Program-made: the position numbers and the translations under genes
Source of the DNA: Apus apus
Taxonomy: Eukaryota > Chordata > Aves > Apodiformes > Apodidae
DNA length: 64,000 bases
NCBI RefSeq assembly: GCF_020740795.1
Contig: NC_067312.1
Location: 44,044,405-44,108,404 of the forward strand
Direction: 5' to 3'
The notes under the pieces: generated by a model
Seen by the model: the letters and a program-made list of their open reading frames with translations, nothing else
Told to the model about the DNA's origin: nothing
Databases searched by the model: none
Shown here: positions 63,377-64,000 of the stretch, piece after piece
How positions within the stretch are numbered: the stretch's first letter is position 1
Layout of the letters: each line of letters opens with the position of its first letter

Positions 63377-64000
63377 CTGTAGGAAGAGGAGAGATTCAGA
63401 GGGTTACACTTTACTAGGAATGAGCACCTGGGTTAAAATTCTTTCTTAAATCACCATCGCCTTTCAGCTTTTGAATTAGAAACAAAGCAAACTCAGCACT
63501 GCAACTTCTGAAGATGTTTTGTTAAGCCTTTCATCTATTTCTTAGTGTCATTTGTTTTCGGGTAAAATTCCCTAAAGTTTGGTGGGGTTTTTTTGTTTTG
63601 TTTTTTTTCACCCCAAAAAGGAACAGATGACAACTGAAAATCCACCATGTGGAGTTCTTTGCTAGCCAGCTACAGAGCACCATCCAGTGCACAAAGAGCT
63701 CCTTGAGCAAGGAAGCATTTGAAGTCTTGTACACTGTAGGTCTACAGAGCCCATGGAAGTCTGAAGCCAGGATCCAATACATTAAATCAGCTATACTTCA
63801 ATCTCCTCTACAGCTGACTGAAAATTAAAAATAACAGATAAGTGCTTCCATTAGAGCAAGATTTATCTCTTGTATCTTCTATTTTGAAATAGAGATGACA
63901 GTAAGGGTGCAAGATAAAATACTAAAATAATATAATATGAAATACAAATAAAGTGAAAATCTTTGTTCACTGAAACATCTTGTTTGGCTGGGAATTTGAA
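63377..64000 (-). other. SYK: SYK intron, continuing off the window
   Basis: No further exon seen before the right edge. A T-rich run lies near 63590. Confidence 0.65.

Overview
This window looks like nuclear DNA from a bird. The evidence is many CR1 LINEs ending in the ATTCTATG-type 3' repeat, ERVL-like LTRs of the kind common in avian genomes, compact introns, and two vertebrate genes that can be read exon by exon. No bacterial, CRISPR, phage or organellar features were seen. The exact species cannot be told from the sequence.

Layout. 1-29.67 kb is gene-poor and made of repeats and unassigned DNA. It holds LTR-like elements at about 0.53-1.13, 6.92-7.92 and 13.57-14.45 kb (the last is GC- and CpG-rich). 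CR1 fragments lie at 2.6, 3.8, 14.8-15.3, 15.5, 16.6 and 24.7 kb, and a long young CR1 copy at 18.7-21.1 kb carries a 611-codon reverse-transcriptase frame on the minus strand. At 29.68-30.51 kb there is a complete three-exon plus-strand gene for a 170-residue TPPP/p25-alpha protein, best matched to TPPP2, with an AATAAA signal just downstream.

From about 36.2 kb to the right edge lies the 3' two-thirds of SYK (spleen tyrosine kinase) on the minus strand. Eleven coding exons are resolved with GT/AG borders and continuous phase. They run from the middle of the C-terminal SH2 domain (63.4 kb) to the stop codon (38.165 kb), about 445 codons. The N-terminal SH2 exons and promoter lie beyond 64 kb. 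The set includes the 69-bp in-frame exon (55.1 kb) whose inclusion or skipping separates long and short SYK isoforms. TPPP2 and SYK are convergent, about 5.7-7.6 kb apart depending on where the SYK 3'UTR ends.

SYK introns hold most of the remaining repeats. The last intron (38.24-44.00 kb) contains an old plus-strand CR1 split by insertion of a young minus-strand CR1 of the same subfamily as the 18.7-kb copy. The intron upstream of the 82-bp SH2 exon contains an LTR-like region with an internal tandem duplication of about 149 bp.

I found no convincing undescribed biological system. The points most worth a second look are the SYK linker changes and alternative exon, the TPPP2-SYK linkage, the nested CR1s, and a few hairpin, G-run and duplication features.
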